Shown piece by piece: positions 19,299 to 28,643 of a stretch of DNA of 35,549 bases (its first letter is position 1; each line of letters opens with the position of its first letter). The position numbers were made by a program, and so were the translations under genes. The DNA comes from an uncultured Prochlorococcus sp. GTDB taxonomy: Bacteria > Cyanobacteriota > Cyanobacteriia > PCC-6307 > Cyanobiaceae. Location of the stretch: positions 1 through 35,549 of the forward strand of contig CACBEF010000010.1 of NCBI GenBank assembly GCA_902538225.1. Direction: 5' to 3'. Below the pieces are notes generated by a model. The model saw nothing but the letters and a program-made list of their open reading frames with translations. It did not search any database and was not told the origin of the DNA.

Positions 19299-19335
19299 AG
19301 AAATACATAAATAACTAAATATAATTAAATAATCT

Positions 19336-22300
19336 ATGGGAGAGAGTATCAAAAGAATCGTTGGCCCATATCAAGATAGTTATTCCCCAAATGGAATAAT
19401 TGGAGAGAAAGATGCGTGTGGAGTTGGTTTCATAGCAAATATTAAAGGGGTAGAAAGCAATTGGATCCTAAAACAGTCCCTTAAAGGCCTTAACTGCATG
19501 GAACATAGAGGAGGTTGTGGAGGAGATAGTGATTCAGGAGATGGAGCGGGAATTTTATGTTCAATTCCATGGGGATATCTAGAAGAGGAAATTAATATAA
19601 AAAATAATCAAGAATTTAATAGAGGTTTAGGCATGGTTTTTATGCCTAATAAAAAAGAAAAAATTGAAGTATGTAAATCAATATGCGATCAGGAAGCAGA
19701 AAAATTAAAAGTCAACAAAACATCTTGGAGAAAAGTACCTGTTAATAATGAAATCTTAGGTCCTTTAGCTAAAGCAAATGCTCCATTCATCTGTCAGTGG
19801 ATTTTATATATAGATAAAAAAGATCATCAGGATATTGAGAGGCTTTTATTTCAATTAAGGAAAAGAATTGAGAAAAAAATAAGAAAAACTTTCAAAAACG
19901 ATGTTGGGGATTGTGAATTTTATTTTGCCTCACTAAGTTCTCAAACAGTTGTTTATAAAGGTATGGTTCGTTCTGAAATTTTATCCGAGTTTTATAAAGA
20001 TCTAAAAGAAAAGAGTTTTAAAGTTTCATTTTCTGTTTATCATCGTAGATTTAGTACTAATACACTTCCAAAATGGCCGCTAGCTCAACCCATGAGATTT
20101 TTGGGTCATAATGGCGAAATAAATACTCTCTTAGGTAATATCAACTGGGCTAAATCTTCAGAAACATATATAGATGATTTTTGGGGAAAGTTATCTAATG
20201 AAATCAAGCCCATTGTAGATGTAAACAAAAGTGATTCATCAAATCTTGATGCAACTCTTGAAATCAATATTCGTTCAGGTCAGCCCATTACTGACTCATT
20301 ATTAAAACTTGTTCCTGAAGCATTTAGAGATCAACCAGAACTTGAGCAGAGAGAAGATATAAAAGCTTTTTATGAATATTCTGCAAGCCTACAAGAAGCT
20401 TGGGATGGTCCAGCACTCCTTGTATTTGCTGATGGAAATTTTGTCGGAGCAACGCTTGATAGAAATGGCCTAAGACCAGCAAGATATTCAATCACAAATG
20501 ATGGTTTTGTAATAATGGGTTCTGAAACAGGAGTAGTAGATATTGAAGAAGAAAGAGTAATAGAAAAAGGTCGATTAGGGCCGGGACAAATGTTGGCAGT
20601 TGATTTTCATCAGAATAGAATCCTAAGAAATTGGGAAGTAAAATCTGAAGCCGCTCAAAGGCATGATTATAAAAATCTTCTCAGTAATAGAACTATAAAA
20701 ATTGAAAATAATGAATGGGTTAAAGACTGCAAACTAAAAGACCTTGAGTTGTTGCAACAACAAACTGCATACGGTTTTTCAGCGGAAGATAATGACCTTA
20801 TCTTAGATTCAATGGCTTCATTAGCTAAAGAGCCTACTTATTGCATGGGCGACGACATCCCACTAGCAGTTCTTTCATCTAAACCACATATTTTATACGA
20901 TTACTTTAAGCAAAGATTTGCACAAGTTACTAATCCTCCTATTGACCCTCTGAGAGAAAAACTTGTAATGAGTTTAGAGATGCATCTAGGAGAAAGATGT
21001 ACACCATTTGATATTAAAGATGCTAAACCTTTTGTTCATTTACAAAGTCCGATTCTTAATGAGGAAGAACTCATTTCCATCAAAAAATCAAAAATTAAAT
21101 CTCAGACAATTTCAAGTTTGTTTGATTTAGAGGAAGGTATTCAAGGCTTAGAGAACCAATTAAAAGCAATCTGTAAAAAGAGTGAGCTGTCTATAAAAGA
21201 AGGTTGCTCTTTAATTATAATTTCTGATAAGGGAATTAATCCTAAAAAGACTTTTATACCTCCTTTACTTGCTGTTGGAGCTATTCATCATTATCTTCTT
21301 AAAAAAGAAATCAGGCTAAAAGCTTCTCTAATAATTGAAACCGGTCAATGTTGGAGCACACATCACTTAGCTTGTTTAATTGGATATGGAGCAAGTGCAG
21401 TTTGCCCTTGGTTGACCTTCGAAGCAGGAAGACACTGGTTAAAACATCCAAAAACACAAAAACTCATTGATAGCAAAAAAATAAATCCATTATCAATAGT
21501 TGATGTTCAAGAAAATATTAAAAAAGCTCTAGAAGACGGTCTAAGAAAAATTCTCTCGAAAATAGGCATCTCACTTTTATCTAGTTACCATGGTGCACAA
21601 ATTTTTGAAGCTGTAGGACTTGGATCTGACTTAATAAAAATTGCTTTTGATGGTACAACGAGTCGTATCGCTGGCATAACATTAAAAGAATTAACTAATG
21701 AAACACTTTCAATACATACGAAAGCCTATCCAGAGATCGATTTAAAGAAATTAGAATTTTTAGGATTTGTACAATTTAGAAATAATGGAGAATATCATTC
21801 CAATAACCCAGAGATGTCCAAAGTTTTACATTCAGCTGTAAAACAAGGTCCAGGATACGATCATTTTGAAACTTACAAAAAACTCATTAGCAATAGACCG
21901 ACAACATCCCTAAGAGATTTACTAACAATTAGTTCAAAAAGAAAAAGCATCCCATTACAGGAAGTTGAAAGTGTTGAATCAATTTGCAAAAGGTTCTGTA
22001 CTGGAGGAATGAGTTTGGGTGCATTATCAAGAGAAGCGCATGAAGTGTTAGCAGTTGCTATGAACAGAATTGGTGGCAAAAGTAATAGTGGAGAAGGGGG
22101 AGAAGATCCAGCTCGTTTCAATGTTTTAAATGATATCGATGAAAATACTCAATCAGCGACGTTACCATTTATTAAAGGTCTAGAAAATGGAGACACCGCG
22201 TGTTCAGCTATTAAACAAATAGCATCAGGTAGATTTGGAGTCACACCTGAATATCTAAGAAGTGGTAAACAACTCGAAATTAAAATGGCTCAAGGTGCAA

Positions 22301-23910
22301 AACCTGGAGAAGGGGGACAATTGCCTGGTCCAAAAGTTGATTCTTACATCGCAAAACTAAGAAATAGTAAACCTGGTGTAGCTCTAATATCTCCTCCCCC
22401 GCATCATGATATTTATTCAATTGAAGATTTAGCTCAACTTATCCATGACCTACACCAAGTCCATCCAAAAGCGAAAGTGAGCGTTAAACTTGTTTCTGAA
22501 ATTGGTATAGGCACTATTGCTGCTGGAGTAAGCAAAGCTAATGCAGATGTAATTCAAATTTCAGGCCATGACGGCGGTACAGGTGCTTCGCCCCTAAGTT
22601 CTATTAAACATGCAGGTTTACCATGGGAATTAGGTGTTGCTGAGGTTCATAAATCTCTCTTAGAGAATAACTTACGTGAAAGAGTAATTTTGAGAACTGA
22701 TGGAGGTCTTAAAACAGGCTGGGATGTAGTTATTGCAGCTTTACTAGGTGCTGAAGAATACGGTTTCGGTTCTGTAGCGATGATTGCTGAAGGATGCATA
22801 ATGGCTCGGGTTTGTCATACAAACAAGTGTCCTGTTGGAGTTGCTACTCAAAAAGAAGAGTTAAGAAAAAGATTTAAAGGTATTCCAGAAAATGTTGTCA
22901 ATTTTTTCTTATATATTGCTGAAGAAATAAGACAGATAATGAGTAGTATTGGAGTTTCTAATATGGAAGAACTGATTGGCAATCAAGAATTTCTTTCTGC
23001 AAGAAATATCGGTCTTCCAAAAACTTCTAATATCGATCTCTCTTCTTTAATAAATAATAAACACATAACCACTGATAGATCATGGTTAAAACATTCAAAA
23101 AATGCTCATAGTAATGGTTTTGTATTAGAGGACAAGTTTTTGTCTGATACTGAATTTATAGATTCAATTAAAAGTCACGAAAAATTGACTAAAGAAATTG
23201 AGATAAAAAATACAGATAGAAGTGTTTGTGCGAAAATAGCAGGCGAAATCGCAGAAATTCATGGAAACACTGGCTTTAATGGCGAACTTAACTTAAATTT
23301 CAAAGGATATGCGGGACAAAGCTTTGGTGCCTTTTTATTAAAGGGAATGAATGTTCAATTAATCGGAGAAGCTAATGATTATGTTTGTAAAGGAATGAAT
23401 GGAGGAATACTCACAATAATTCCACCAAAAATAGATAAAATCTCCTCCGAACAAGTTATACTAGGAAATACTTGCCTTTATGGAGCGACAGGTGGGAAGT
23501 TATTTGCTTTAGGAAAATCTGGAGAAAGATTTGCGGTAAGAAATAGTGGTGCTACAGCAGTAACAGAGGGCGCAGGAGATCATTGTTGTGAATACATGAC
23601 TGGTGGGAAAGTAGTTATTCTAGGTTCCACAGGAAGGAATATTGGTGCTGGCATGACTGGTGGAATAGCTTTCATAATCGATGAGAATAATGATTTAAAT
23701 AATAAAGTTAATACAGAAATAGTAAGCATTCATAAAATAACTTCATCAATGCAGGAAGATATTTTATTGGAAATTATTAGGGAATATCGAGCAAAAACAA
23801 ATAGCTTAAAGGCCGCCAAAATAATTGAAAATTGGTCTCATTATAAGAGTACTTTTAAATTAATTGTTCCCCCAAGTGAAGAAGAGATGCTTGGCATAAA
23901 GAAAATGTAA
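19336..23910 (+). CDS. glsF: Ferredoxin-dependent glutamate synthase (Fd-GOGAT)
   Basis: A 1524-residue enzyme making two glutamates from glutamine and 2-oxoglutarate with electrons from ferredoxin. The class II amidotransferase nucleophile is C28 in ACGVGF, after a 27-residue propeptide expected to be removed. The FMN-binding half contains GGKSNSGEGGEDPAR and then an insertion of ~25 residues (about 929-954) before IKQIASGRFGVTPEYL, which is the ferredoxin loop that distinguishes this type from the NADPH enzyme. The 3Fe-4S cysteines are C1154, C1160 and C1165 (CIMARVCHTNKCPVG). The C-terminal beta-helix GXG repeats (GGILTIIPP, GGKLFALGKSGERFAVRNSGATAVTEG) are present. Its stop is directly followed by the ATG of a YciI-like gene. 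Confidence 0.96.
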   Translation: MGESIKRIVGPYQDSYSPNGIIGEKDACGVGFIANIKGVESNWILKQSLKGLNCMEHRGGCGGDSDSGDGAGILCSIPWGYLEEEINIKNNQEFNRGLGMVFMPNKKEKIEVCKSICDQEAEKLKVNKTSWRKVPVNNEILGPLAKANAPFICQWILYIDKKDHQDIERLLFQLRKRIEKKIRKTFKNDVGDCEFYFASLSSQTVVYKGMVRSEILSEFYKDLKEKSFKVSFSVYHRRFSTNTLPKWPLAQPMRFLGHNGEINTLLGNINWAKSSETYIDDFWGKLSNEIKPIVDVNKSDSSNLDATLEINIRSGQPITDSLLKLVPEAFRDQPELEQREDIKAFYEYSASLQEAWDGPALLVFADGNFVGATLDRNGLRPARYSITNDGFVIMGSETGVVDIEEERVIEKGRLGPGQMLAVDFHQNRILRNWEVKSEAAQRHDYKNLLSNRTIKIENNEWVKDCKLKDLELLQQQTAYGFSAEDNDLILDSMASLAKEPTYCMGDDIPLAVLSSKPHILYDYFKQRFAQVTNPPIDPLREKLVMSLEMHLGERCTPFDIKDAKPFVHLQSPILNEEELISIKKSKIKSQTISSLFDLEEGIQGLENQLKAICKKSELSIKEGCSLIIISDKGINPKKTFIPPLLAVGAIHHYLLKKEIRLKASLIIETGQCWSTHHLACLIGYGASAVCPWLTFEAGRHWLKHPKTQKLIDSKKINPLSIVDVQENIKKALEDGLRKILSKIGISLLSSYHGAQIFEAVGLGSDLIKIAFDGTTSRIAGITLKELTNETLSIHTKAYPEIDLKKLEFLGFVQFRNNGEYHSNNPEMSKVLHSAVKQGPGYDHFETYKKLISNRPTTSLRDLLTISSKRKSIPLQEVESVESICKRFCTGGMSLGALSREAHEVLAVAMNRIGGKSNSGEGGEDPARFNVLNDIDENTQSATLPFIKGLENGDTACSAIKQIASGRFGVTPEYLRSGKQLEIKMAQGAKPGEGGQLPGPKVDSYIAKLRNSKPGVALISPPPHHDIYSIEDLAQLIHDLHQVHPKAKVSVKLVSEIGIGTIAAGVSKANADVIQISGHDGGTGASPLSSIKHAGLPWELGVAEVHKSLLENNLRERVILRTDGGLKTGWDVVIAALLGAEEYGFGSVAMIAEGCIMARVCHTNKCPVGVATQKEELRKRFKGIPENVVNFFLYIAEEIRQIMSSIGVSNMEELIGNQEFLSARNIGLPKTSNIDLSSLINNKHITTDRSWLKHSKNAHSNGFVLEDKFLSDTEFIDSIKSHEKLTKEIEIKNTDRSVCAKIAGEIAEIHGNTGFNGELNLNFKGYAGQSFGAFLLKGMNVQLIGEANDYVCKGMNGGILTIIPPKIDKISSEQVILGNTCLYGATGGKLFALGKSGERFAVRNSGATAVTEGAGDHCCEYMTGGKVVILGSTGRNIGAGMTGGIAFIIDENNDLNNKVNTEIVSIHKITSSMQEDILLEIIREYRAKTNSLKAAKIIENWSHYKSTFKLIVPPSEEEMLGIKKM

Positions 23911-24204
23911 ATGCCTTTCTTTGTAAAAACTGAAATTATAAAAAAAGAATACTTAATTAATAATGATTTAAAACGAAAAGCAATCAACGAACATAATGAT
24001 TGGATAAAAAAATTAAAAAAAGACGGAATTAATATAAAAAGTGGTTTTTTAGTAGATGAGTTAAAAAGGCCGGGCGCCGGCGGATTACTAATTCTTGAAA
24101 TAAATAATTATGAAAATGCACTAAAAATAATTAAGAATGATCCAATGATTAAAAATGATCTAGTTGAATGGAAATTAAATGAGTGGGTAGATTCAAATAA
24201 ATGA
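23911..24204 (+). CDS. YciI-like (YCII domain) small protein
   Basis: A 97-residue protein of alternating strands and helices: start MPFFVKTEII, helix RKAINEHNDWIKKLKKDG (H28), then SGFLVDELKRPGAGGLLILEI and a C-terminal LVEWKLNEW. This fits the ferredoxin-like YCII fold, whose members are proposed to be small enzymes or regulatory partners; a specific role is not known. Its ATG begins on the base after the GOGAT stop codon, so translation is very probably coupled to GOGAT. An accessory role in glutamate synthase function is inference from position only. Confidence 0.78.
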   Translation: MPFFVKTEIIKKEYLINNDLKRKAINEHNDWIKKLKKDGINIKSGFLVDELKRPGAGGLLILEINNYENALKIIKNDPMIKNDLVEWKLNEWVDSNK

Positions 24205-24231
24205 AAAATACTATCTTGGATACTTTTTCAT
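24201..24231. terminator. A/T-rich imperfect hairpin between convergent YciI-like gene and lipA
   Basis: ATGAAAAA (24201-24208) is complementary to TTTTTCAT (24224-24231), with an inner TATC/GATA pairing (24212-24215, 24219-24222). T-rich sequence follows on both strands. It overlaps the ends of both genes, so it could stop transcription from either side. Stability is low; this is a candidate only. Confidence 0.35.
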
Positions 24232-25104
24232 AAGTTTTTGAATCTCTTCAGCATGGTAACTGCTTCGAGTTAAAGGAGAACTAACTACTTGCATAAAATC
24301 CAAATTTTTTTCCCCGAAAACTTTAAAATAATTAAATTTTGAGGGTCTCACAAATCTTTGAACAGGTAAATGATTAGGGCCAGGAGATAAATATTGGCCA
24401 ATAGTAACAATATCAACGAAATTACTTTTTAAATCTTCAAGAAGACTTAAGACCTCCTCATCTTTTTCTCCTAAACCAAGCATAAAGCCTGACTTTGTAT
24501 AAACTTTGGGAGAATAGTCTCTAGTTCTTTTAAGTAACTCAAGAGTTCTCTCATATTTACCCTGAGGTCTTACTTTTTTATATAAAGATGGCACAGTCTC
24601 AATATTGTGGTTTAAAACGTTTGGATTTGAATCAAGAACTTTTTCAAGAGCTTTCCAGTTACCACAAAAATCAGGAATTAAAAGCTCAATAGTAGTTTCA
24701 GGAGATTTATTTCTTACTTGATAAACACATTCAAAAAATTGAGATGCGCCACCATCCTCAAGATCATCTCTATTAACTGATGTGATTACAACATGTTTAA
24801 GCTTCATTCTATAAACTGCTTCGGCTAAACGATATGGTTCTGTTGGATCTAATTCTCTTTTAGATCTATCAAAATCAATATCACAATATGGACATGCCCT
24901 AGTACAGCCAGGTCCCATTATGAGGAAAGTGGCAGTTCCACTAGCAAAACATTCACCAATATTTGGACAACTTGCCTCTTGACATACAGTATTGAGATTT
25001 AAATCACTTAACAAATTTGCAGTATTTCCAATTCTCTCAACTTGCGGAGCTTTTACTCTTAACCAATCAGGTTTTGAAATTAAACTATTGGAATTATTAG
25101 TCAA
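24211..25104 (-). CDS. lipA: Lipoyl synthase
   Basis: A 297-residue radical SAM enzyme inserting two sulfurs into protein-bound octanoyl groups to make lipoate for 2-oxoacid dehydrogenases and the glycine cleavage system. The auxiliary cluster cysteines are C41, C46 and C52 ([12 protein letters not shown]), the radical SAM cluster C67, C71 and C74 (CTRACPYC), and the C-terminal RSSYHAEE (280-287) supplies the serine ligand. Length is normal. The only practical start is a TTG at 25104; an in-frame stop lies four codons upstream and no ATG occurs before the conserved N-terminus. Confidence 0.96.
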   Translation of the reverse strand: MTNNSNSLISKPDWLRVKAPQVERIGNTANLLSDLNLNTVCQEASCPNIGECFASGTATFLIMGPGCTRACPYCDIDFDRSKRELDPTEPYRLAEAVYRMKLKHVVITSVNRDDLEDGGASQFFECVYQVRNKSPETTIELLIPDFCGNWKALEKVLDSNPNVLNHNIETVPSLYKKVRPQGKYERTLELLKRTRDYSPKVYTKSGFMLGLGEKDEEVLSLLEDLKSNFVDIVTIGQYLSPGPNHLPVQRFVRPSKFNYFKVFGEKNLDFMQVVSSPLTRSSYHAEEIQKLMKKYPR

Positions 25105-25396
25105 ATTAATTTTTTAGCCTGTTATCTTATTTTACTAAAAACAATTTGAATTAACTATTAATAATTTCAAAAATAAAGACTACTGTATAGAGGTCAAAAA
25201 ATAAATGAATTTAATTAATCCATCGACAATTTGAAAGATCCTAATTCAAGTTACTAATTACACAATATTTTTGTTCCATCAACTAAACTTAAAACAGAAT
25301 CTAGAACGTTATTTTTAATACAGATATCAGGACACTTTTCAAAAACACTTAATACATAGATCGTTAAACATAATAATAATTTTTTTGTACTAAAAA
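25105..25396. other. 292-base spacer between lipA and recombinase-like gene
   Basis: Very A/T-rich and without a supportable ORF, RNA gene or strong hairpin. The only structure noticed is a 10-bp inverted repeat whose right arm covers the proposed GTG start of the downstream gene. The promoters for divergent lipA and the recombinase-like gene should lie here. Confidence 0.6.
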
Positions 25397-25404
25397 GTGT
25401 TTTT
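25341..25404. repeat. 10-bp inverted repeat spanning the recombinase-like gene start
   Basis: AAAAACACTT (25341-25350) and AAGTGTTTTT (25395-25404) are perfect complements, 44 bases apart. The right arm includes the GTG at 25397. A partial third copy (GACACTTTT, 25331-25339) lies next to the left arm. It could be an operator or a structure hiding the start codon; with A/T-heavy arms, chance is not excluded. Confidence 0.4.
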
Positions 25405-26071
25405 TTATTTATTTATTGATACAGTAAAAAATATATGTAATAAAACATTGACTTTTAAATTTAAAAGAAAGCGTATTTTACTATCTGAAAAAAATAAAAA
25501 CTCTAAAGCAATAGGTTATGCTAGAGCTACTAATGATGAGTATGAATATTTAGAAGAACAAATAAAAATTTTAAAGGAAGAGGGTTGCAGTTTAGTTTTC
25601 TCTGAATTTATAAGTTTAGATGAAGAAATCAAACCCCAACTTAATAAAGCTATGAATTGCTTATCTAGAGGCGATCAATTTATAATAACTCAGCTTGACC
25701 GAGCCTTTAAAAATAAAAAAGAATGTTTGAGGACAATAAATAAACTTATTTATAAGGATGTTAAATTGCGAACTTTGAATGGTTTTTTTGCTGCTAATGA
25801 ATCCTCTAATGAAAGTTCTTCAATTTTTAAAATTTTATATGAATTAGATTATTTAGAAGACAAAAGTTTAAGTGAAAGAAAAAAAGAGCAACTATTACGC
25901 AGAAAATTATCTGGAAATAATCTGGGAGGAAGGCCCAAAATAAGTCCTTTAAAAGAATCTTTAGTAATCAGATTGCGCAATGAAGGATATTCATATCGAT
26001 CAATCAGATCACAAACAGGAATTGCATTATCAACAATAAGAAGAGTGATTTTGGAAGGAGAATTAACATAA
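25397..26071 (+). CDS. Serine-recombinase (resolvase/invertase)-like protein with altered catalytic residues
   Basis: A 224-residue protein with the full small-resolvase layout: catalytic-type domain (~38-150), long E-helix-like segment (~152-175) and a C-terminal helix-turn-helix after GGRPK (178-181; VIRLRNEGYSYRSIRSQTGIALSTIRRVI). The active-site motif normally read as GYARVST is GYARATN here: Tyr41 and Arg43 are kept but the nucleophilic serine position is Thr45. The usual LDR.xR motif reads LDRAFK, with Lys105 for the second arginine. This suggests a DNA-binding protein without strand-transfer activity, perhaps a regulator; that is inference. The start is uncertain: GTG 25397 gives a 37-residue extension, TTG 25448 a shorter one, and no ATG precedes the domain. 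No partner inverted repeats typical of a res/hix site were recognised. Confidence 0.75.
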   Translation: MFFYLFIDTVKNICNKTLTFKFKRKRILLSEKNKNSKAIGYARATNDEYEYLEEQIKILKEEGCSLVFSEFISLDEEIKPQLNKAMNCLSRGDQFIITQLDRAFKNKKECLRTINKLIYKDVKLRTLNGFFAANESSNESSSIFKILYELDYLEDKSLSERKKEQLLRRKLSGNNLGGRPKISPLKESLVIRLRNEGYSYRSIRSQTGIALSTIRRVILEGELT

Positions 26072-26072
26072 A

Positions 26073-26285
26073 ATGAAGAGGAAAGAAATTGAAAATTTAA
26101 TTAAAGAAAATTTCAAAGATACAGCGTTGCGTATTTATGAATTAGATAATGAAGATAGAAAAAGTTTGTTAGCTGAATATAGAGAATGGATTATGAATGA
26201 TTTAGATTTTGAAGAAGTAATGATGTTACCTTATGAAGCATATACTGACAAATTAGATCCTAATTACTTAGACGATTTAATTTAG
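26073..26285 (+). CDS. Small acidic protein of unknown function
   Basis: A 70-residue, strongly acidic protein, apparently all-helical, with a Glu/Asp-rich second half (MNDLDFEEVMMLPYEAYTDKLDP). No family recognised. Its ATG is one base after the stop of the recombinase-like gene, so the two are very probably co-translated. A small acidic partner of a DNA-binding protein is conceivable but is only inference. Its last four bases overlap the end of the opposing hydrolase gene. Confidence 0.72.
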   Translation: MKRKEIENLIKENFKDTALRIYELDNEDRKSLLAEYREWIMNDLDFEEVMMLPYEAYTDKLDPNYLDDLI

Positions 26286-27190
26286 TGCTGAATAGTATAT
26301 CTTTTATTAAATTCATATACTTCTTTTGATATTGATGGTAAGAAGGAAGTATCTTTCGAATATTTTTCTCCATCACAAAAAACAACTAATAAAGTATGTA
26401 GAGATTGACTATTAGTCCACCAAGCAGAATCATGTCTAACTTCAGACATTAAACCTGCTTTACTCCAAAGATTAATGCTTTCTGGTAATCCTGCACCCAA
26501 AAAACCATCTATTTGATTGAGAGAATCGTTTTTAAGAACAAATTTATTTAAATTTCTTTTTAAAAAACTTCGTAAATTTAAATCATTTTTTTGATAATCA
26601 ATATGAATCATAATTTCCTCCAAAACCCGTGCAGCCGAATCAGAATTCATAGCATTTCTATTTTTATTATTATGTCCATAAAATTCTTTTTCACGACCAA
26701 ATGGTCCATCATCCCAGGTCTTCTGACAGCAATTTATACCGCTCAATTCCTCCCAATTTAAATCAAGTAGCCAATCGTTTATTATAGTTCTTTGATATTT
26801 CCAATTTTCCCATAATTCACCTCCAATACAAGGTCCACTTGTTGTTCCAGTAAGTAAATCAATTAAAAAGCTTGTTGCATTATTACTGGAGAAAGACAAC
26901 ATTTTCCTTACAGCATCAATAATTTCATCTGATAATAATAAACTTCCTTTTTTAATCCAATAAAATGCAGCAAGGCCATAAACTAACTTGACTATGCTAG
27001 CAGGGTAAACCATTTTTTTATTATTAATACCAGTTCCAAAACCTTTAAATACACTTTTATTTTCACTTTTATAATTAATCCAAGTTATCGAAATATCTTC
27101 TCTTGAAAAATCTTTATTATAAGAGCATGCTCTCCCTAAAATATCATTTAAGGCTAGACCCATCTCTTTACTTAAATAGTAAAAGGACAT
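26282..27190 (-). CDS. Beta-lactamase/transpeptidase-fold serine hydrolase
   Basis: A 302-residue protein with penicillin-interacting motifs in class A beta-lactamase order: S65-IVK68 (YPASIVKL), S102-N103-N104 and K244-AG246 (in place of KTG). The central region contains a DGPFGREKEFYGHNN segment not seen in standard beta-lactamases. No signal peptide or lipobox is visible, so it is probably cytoplasmic or exported by an unrecognised route. It may act on peptidoglycan fragments or another ester/amide; drug resistance is not implied. The start could be M1 (27190) or M10 (27163), the latter preceded by AAAGAG. It is divergent from an NlpC/P60 gene with 3 bases between starts. Confidence 0.82.
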   Translation of the reverse strand: MSFYYLSKEMGLALNDILGRACSYNKDFSREDISITWINYKSENKSVFKGFGTGINNKKMVYPASIVKLVYGLAAFYWIKKGSLLLSDEIIDAVRKMLSFSSNNATSFLIDLLTGTTSGPCIGGELWENWKYQRTIINDWLLDLNWEELSGINCCQKTWDDGPFGREKEFYGHNNKNRNAMNSDSAARVLEEIMIHIDYQKNDLNLRSFLKRNLNKFVLKNDSLNQIDGFLGAGLPESINLWSKAGLMSEVRHDSAWWTNSQSLHTLLVVFCDGEKYSKDTSFLPSISKEVYEFNKRYTIQH

Positions 27191-27193
27191 TGT

Positions 27194-27952
27194 ATGGAAA
27201 GTTATAAAAATGCTATCTCACTATTTAAACAAACTAATTTTTCAAAAACTATTTGGTGGAAATTAAAAGTTAATATTTCTGGATATCAAAATGAAACAGA
27301 AGATGATTTAGTTACTGAAATATTTGAGAATAGAATTTTTAGGCTTATTTATTCAAATATTTCTCTAAACAACAATAAATTATCAAGAATACTTGTTCAA
27401 CTATATGAAGATGGTTACGTCTGTTGGATAAATTTAGATGGATTAATTATTGAGAAATACGAATTAGGAAAACCTGTGAATTCAAAAGAAAAAAACTTCT
27501 TTATAAAAGATAAAGTTAACTCAATTTTAAAATGGATCAAGGATCAATCTAAGTTAAATAATGAATACCTTTGGGGAGGAACATTAGGACCCAATTTTGA
27601 TTGTTCTGGATTAATTCAGACTGCTTTTTTAAAGCATGAAATACATATACCTCGAGACTCTTTTCAAATAAAAAGTTTTTGTAAACACCTTTTTTATTAC
27701 AAAGAATCATATGCGGCTCTACGACCTGGCGATCTTTTATTTTTTGGGAATGAAGAAAAATGTGATCATATTGGAATCTACAAGGGAGACGGATTGTATT
27801 ATCATAGCTCTGGAAAGGAATTTGGAAGAAATGGAATAGGATTAGATACCCTAAAAAAGTCTAATGACAAAATATCATTACATTATAAATCTAAACTAAT
27901 TTCCGCAGGACGAGTAGTTAGAAATTATAGATGGGACAGAACTATACGTTAA
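27194..27952 (+). CDS. NlpC/P60 (C40 family) cysteine peptidase with SH3-like N-terminal domain
   Basis: A 252-residue protein. Residues ~45-90 look like a bacterial SH3 domain (ILVQLYEDGYVCWINLDGL). The C40 domain follows, with YLWGGTLGPNFDCSGL (catalytic C137), LRPGDLLFFG, H192 in DHIGIYKGDGLYYH and a third polar residue H204. The architecture matches the Anabaena/Nostoc enzymes that cut between D-Glu and the diamino acid in murein peptides. No signal peptide is visible, so recycling of peptides inside the cell is inferred. Together with the divergent penicillin-motif hydrolase it may form a murein-fragment module. Confidence 0.88.
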   Translation: MESYKNAISLFKQTNFSKTIWWKLKVNISGYQNETEDDLVTEIFENRIFRLIYSNISLNNNKLSRILVQLYEDGYVCWINLDGLIIEKYELGKPVNSKEKNFFIKDKVNSILKWIKDQSKLNNEYLWGGTLGPNFDCSGLIQTAFLKHEIHIPRDSFQIKSFCKHLFYYKESYAALRPGDLLFFGNEEKCDHIGIYKGDGLYYHSSGKEFGRNGIGLDTLKKSNDKISLHYKSKLISAGRVVRNYRWDRTIR

Positions 27953-28016
27953 TTAATAGAGCTCATCTTTTAATTTTTAATTTAATTTAAATATTACTTA
28001 TTCTTTTATTTAGGAA

Positions 28017-28616
28017 TTAGCCAGCAGTCCAAATATTTTTAATAATTGGCATTATGGTATCTAAGTGTAATGTCCCAACAAGTAACCAAGCAAAAACAGC
28101 TCCTCCACAGCCACCTAACCAAAATCCACTTGTAAAATCAGCCCAACCAGCTCTTGTAAATAAGTCCTTTGGCGGATTATTAACAGTCGCATCGGGAGGT
28201 TGAACATTAGGTGCTTTACCAGGTGCATTGTATAGAACAAAAAGTGCTGTCAAAATATGAACAGCTCCAATAGTAGCGAGAAGTCCAGCTGTTATAGCAA
28301 ATTCAGAATTTCTTAATGGGCCAGTCATAGTGAAAGGTCCGTATAGAAGATATCCAAAAGCAGCTCCAGTTTCTAAACCTCTAAAATTAGGGGAAATACC
28401 TTCTCTGTAAAAAGGTAAATTATTTATGAAGGCTTTTGTAAAATAACCACTATTAACTGGGGTAGCTAAATTACCAACACAAGGATCAGCAACTGTTTTT
28501 ACTGCCCATTGTTCTGCTACGCCAATATCATTTGGTTGTACAGAAGTATCTATATATTTCTCATCAAACTTAATAGAACTTGTTGATTCTGAGAATGATT
28601 TTTGAAAGTCGCTCAT
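28017..28616 (-). CDS. psaL: Photosystem I subunit XI
   Basis: A 199-residue thylakoid membrane protein that organises trimer contacts of photosystem I. After a ~45-residue stromal N-terminus the typical block [39 protein letters not shown] is present, followed by hydrophobic segments ([37 protein letters not shown] and the C-terminal [18 protein letters not shown]). It lies 27 bases after psaI on the same strand and is probably co-transcribed with it. It converges on the NlpC/P60 gene across a 64-base A/T-rich gap without a clear terminator. Confidence 0.97.
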   Translation of the reverse strand: MSDFQKSFSESTSSIKFDEKYIDTSVQPNDIGVAEQWAVKTVADPCVGNLATPVNSGYFTKAFINNLPFYREGISPNFRGLETGAAFGYLLYGPFTMTGPLRNSEFAITAGLLATIGAVHILTALFVLYNAPGKAPNVQPPDATVNNPPKDLFTRAGWADFTSGFWLGGCGGAVFAWLLVGTLHLDTIMPIIKNIWTAG

Positions 28617-28643
28617 TTTTTTAATAGTTTAGTGTTTGATAAT

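Noticed and set aside
25105-26285. Active mobile element around the recombinase-like gene
   Set aside because: No terminal inverted repeats, target duplication, transposase or resolvase crossover site is visible, and the recombinase nucleophile is missing.
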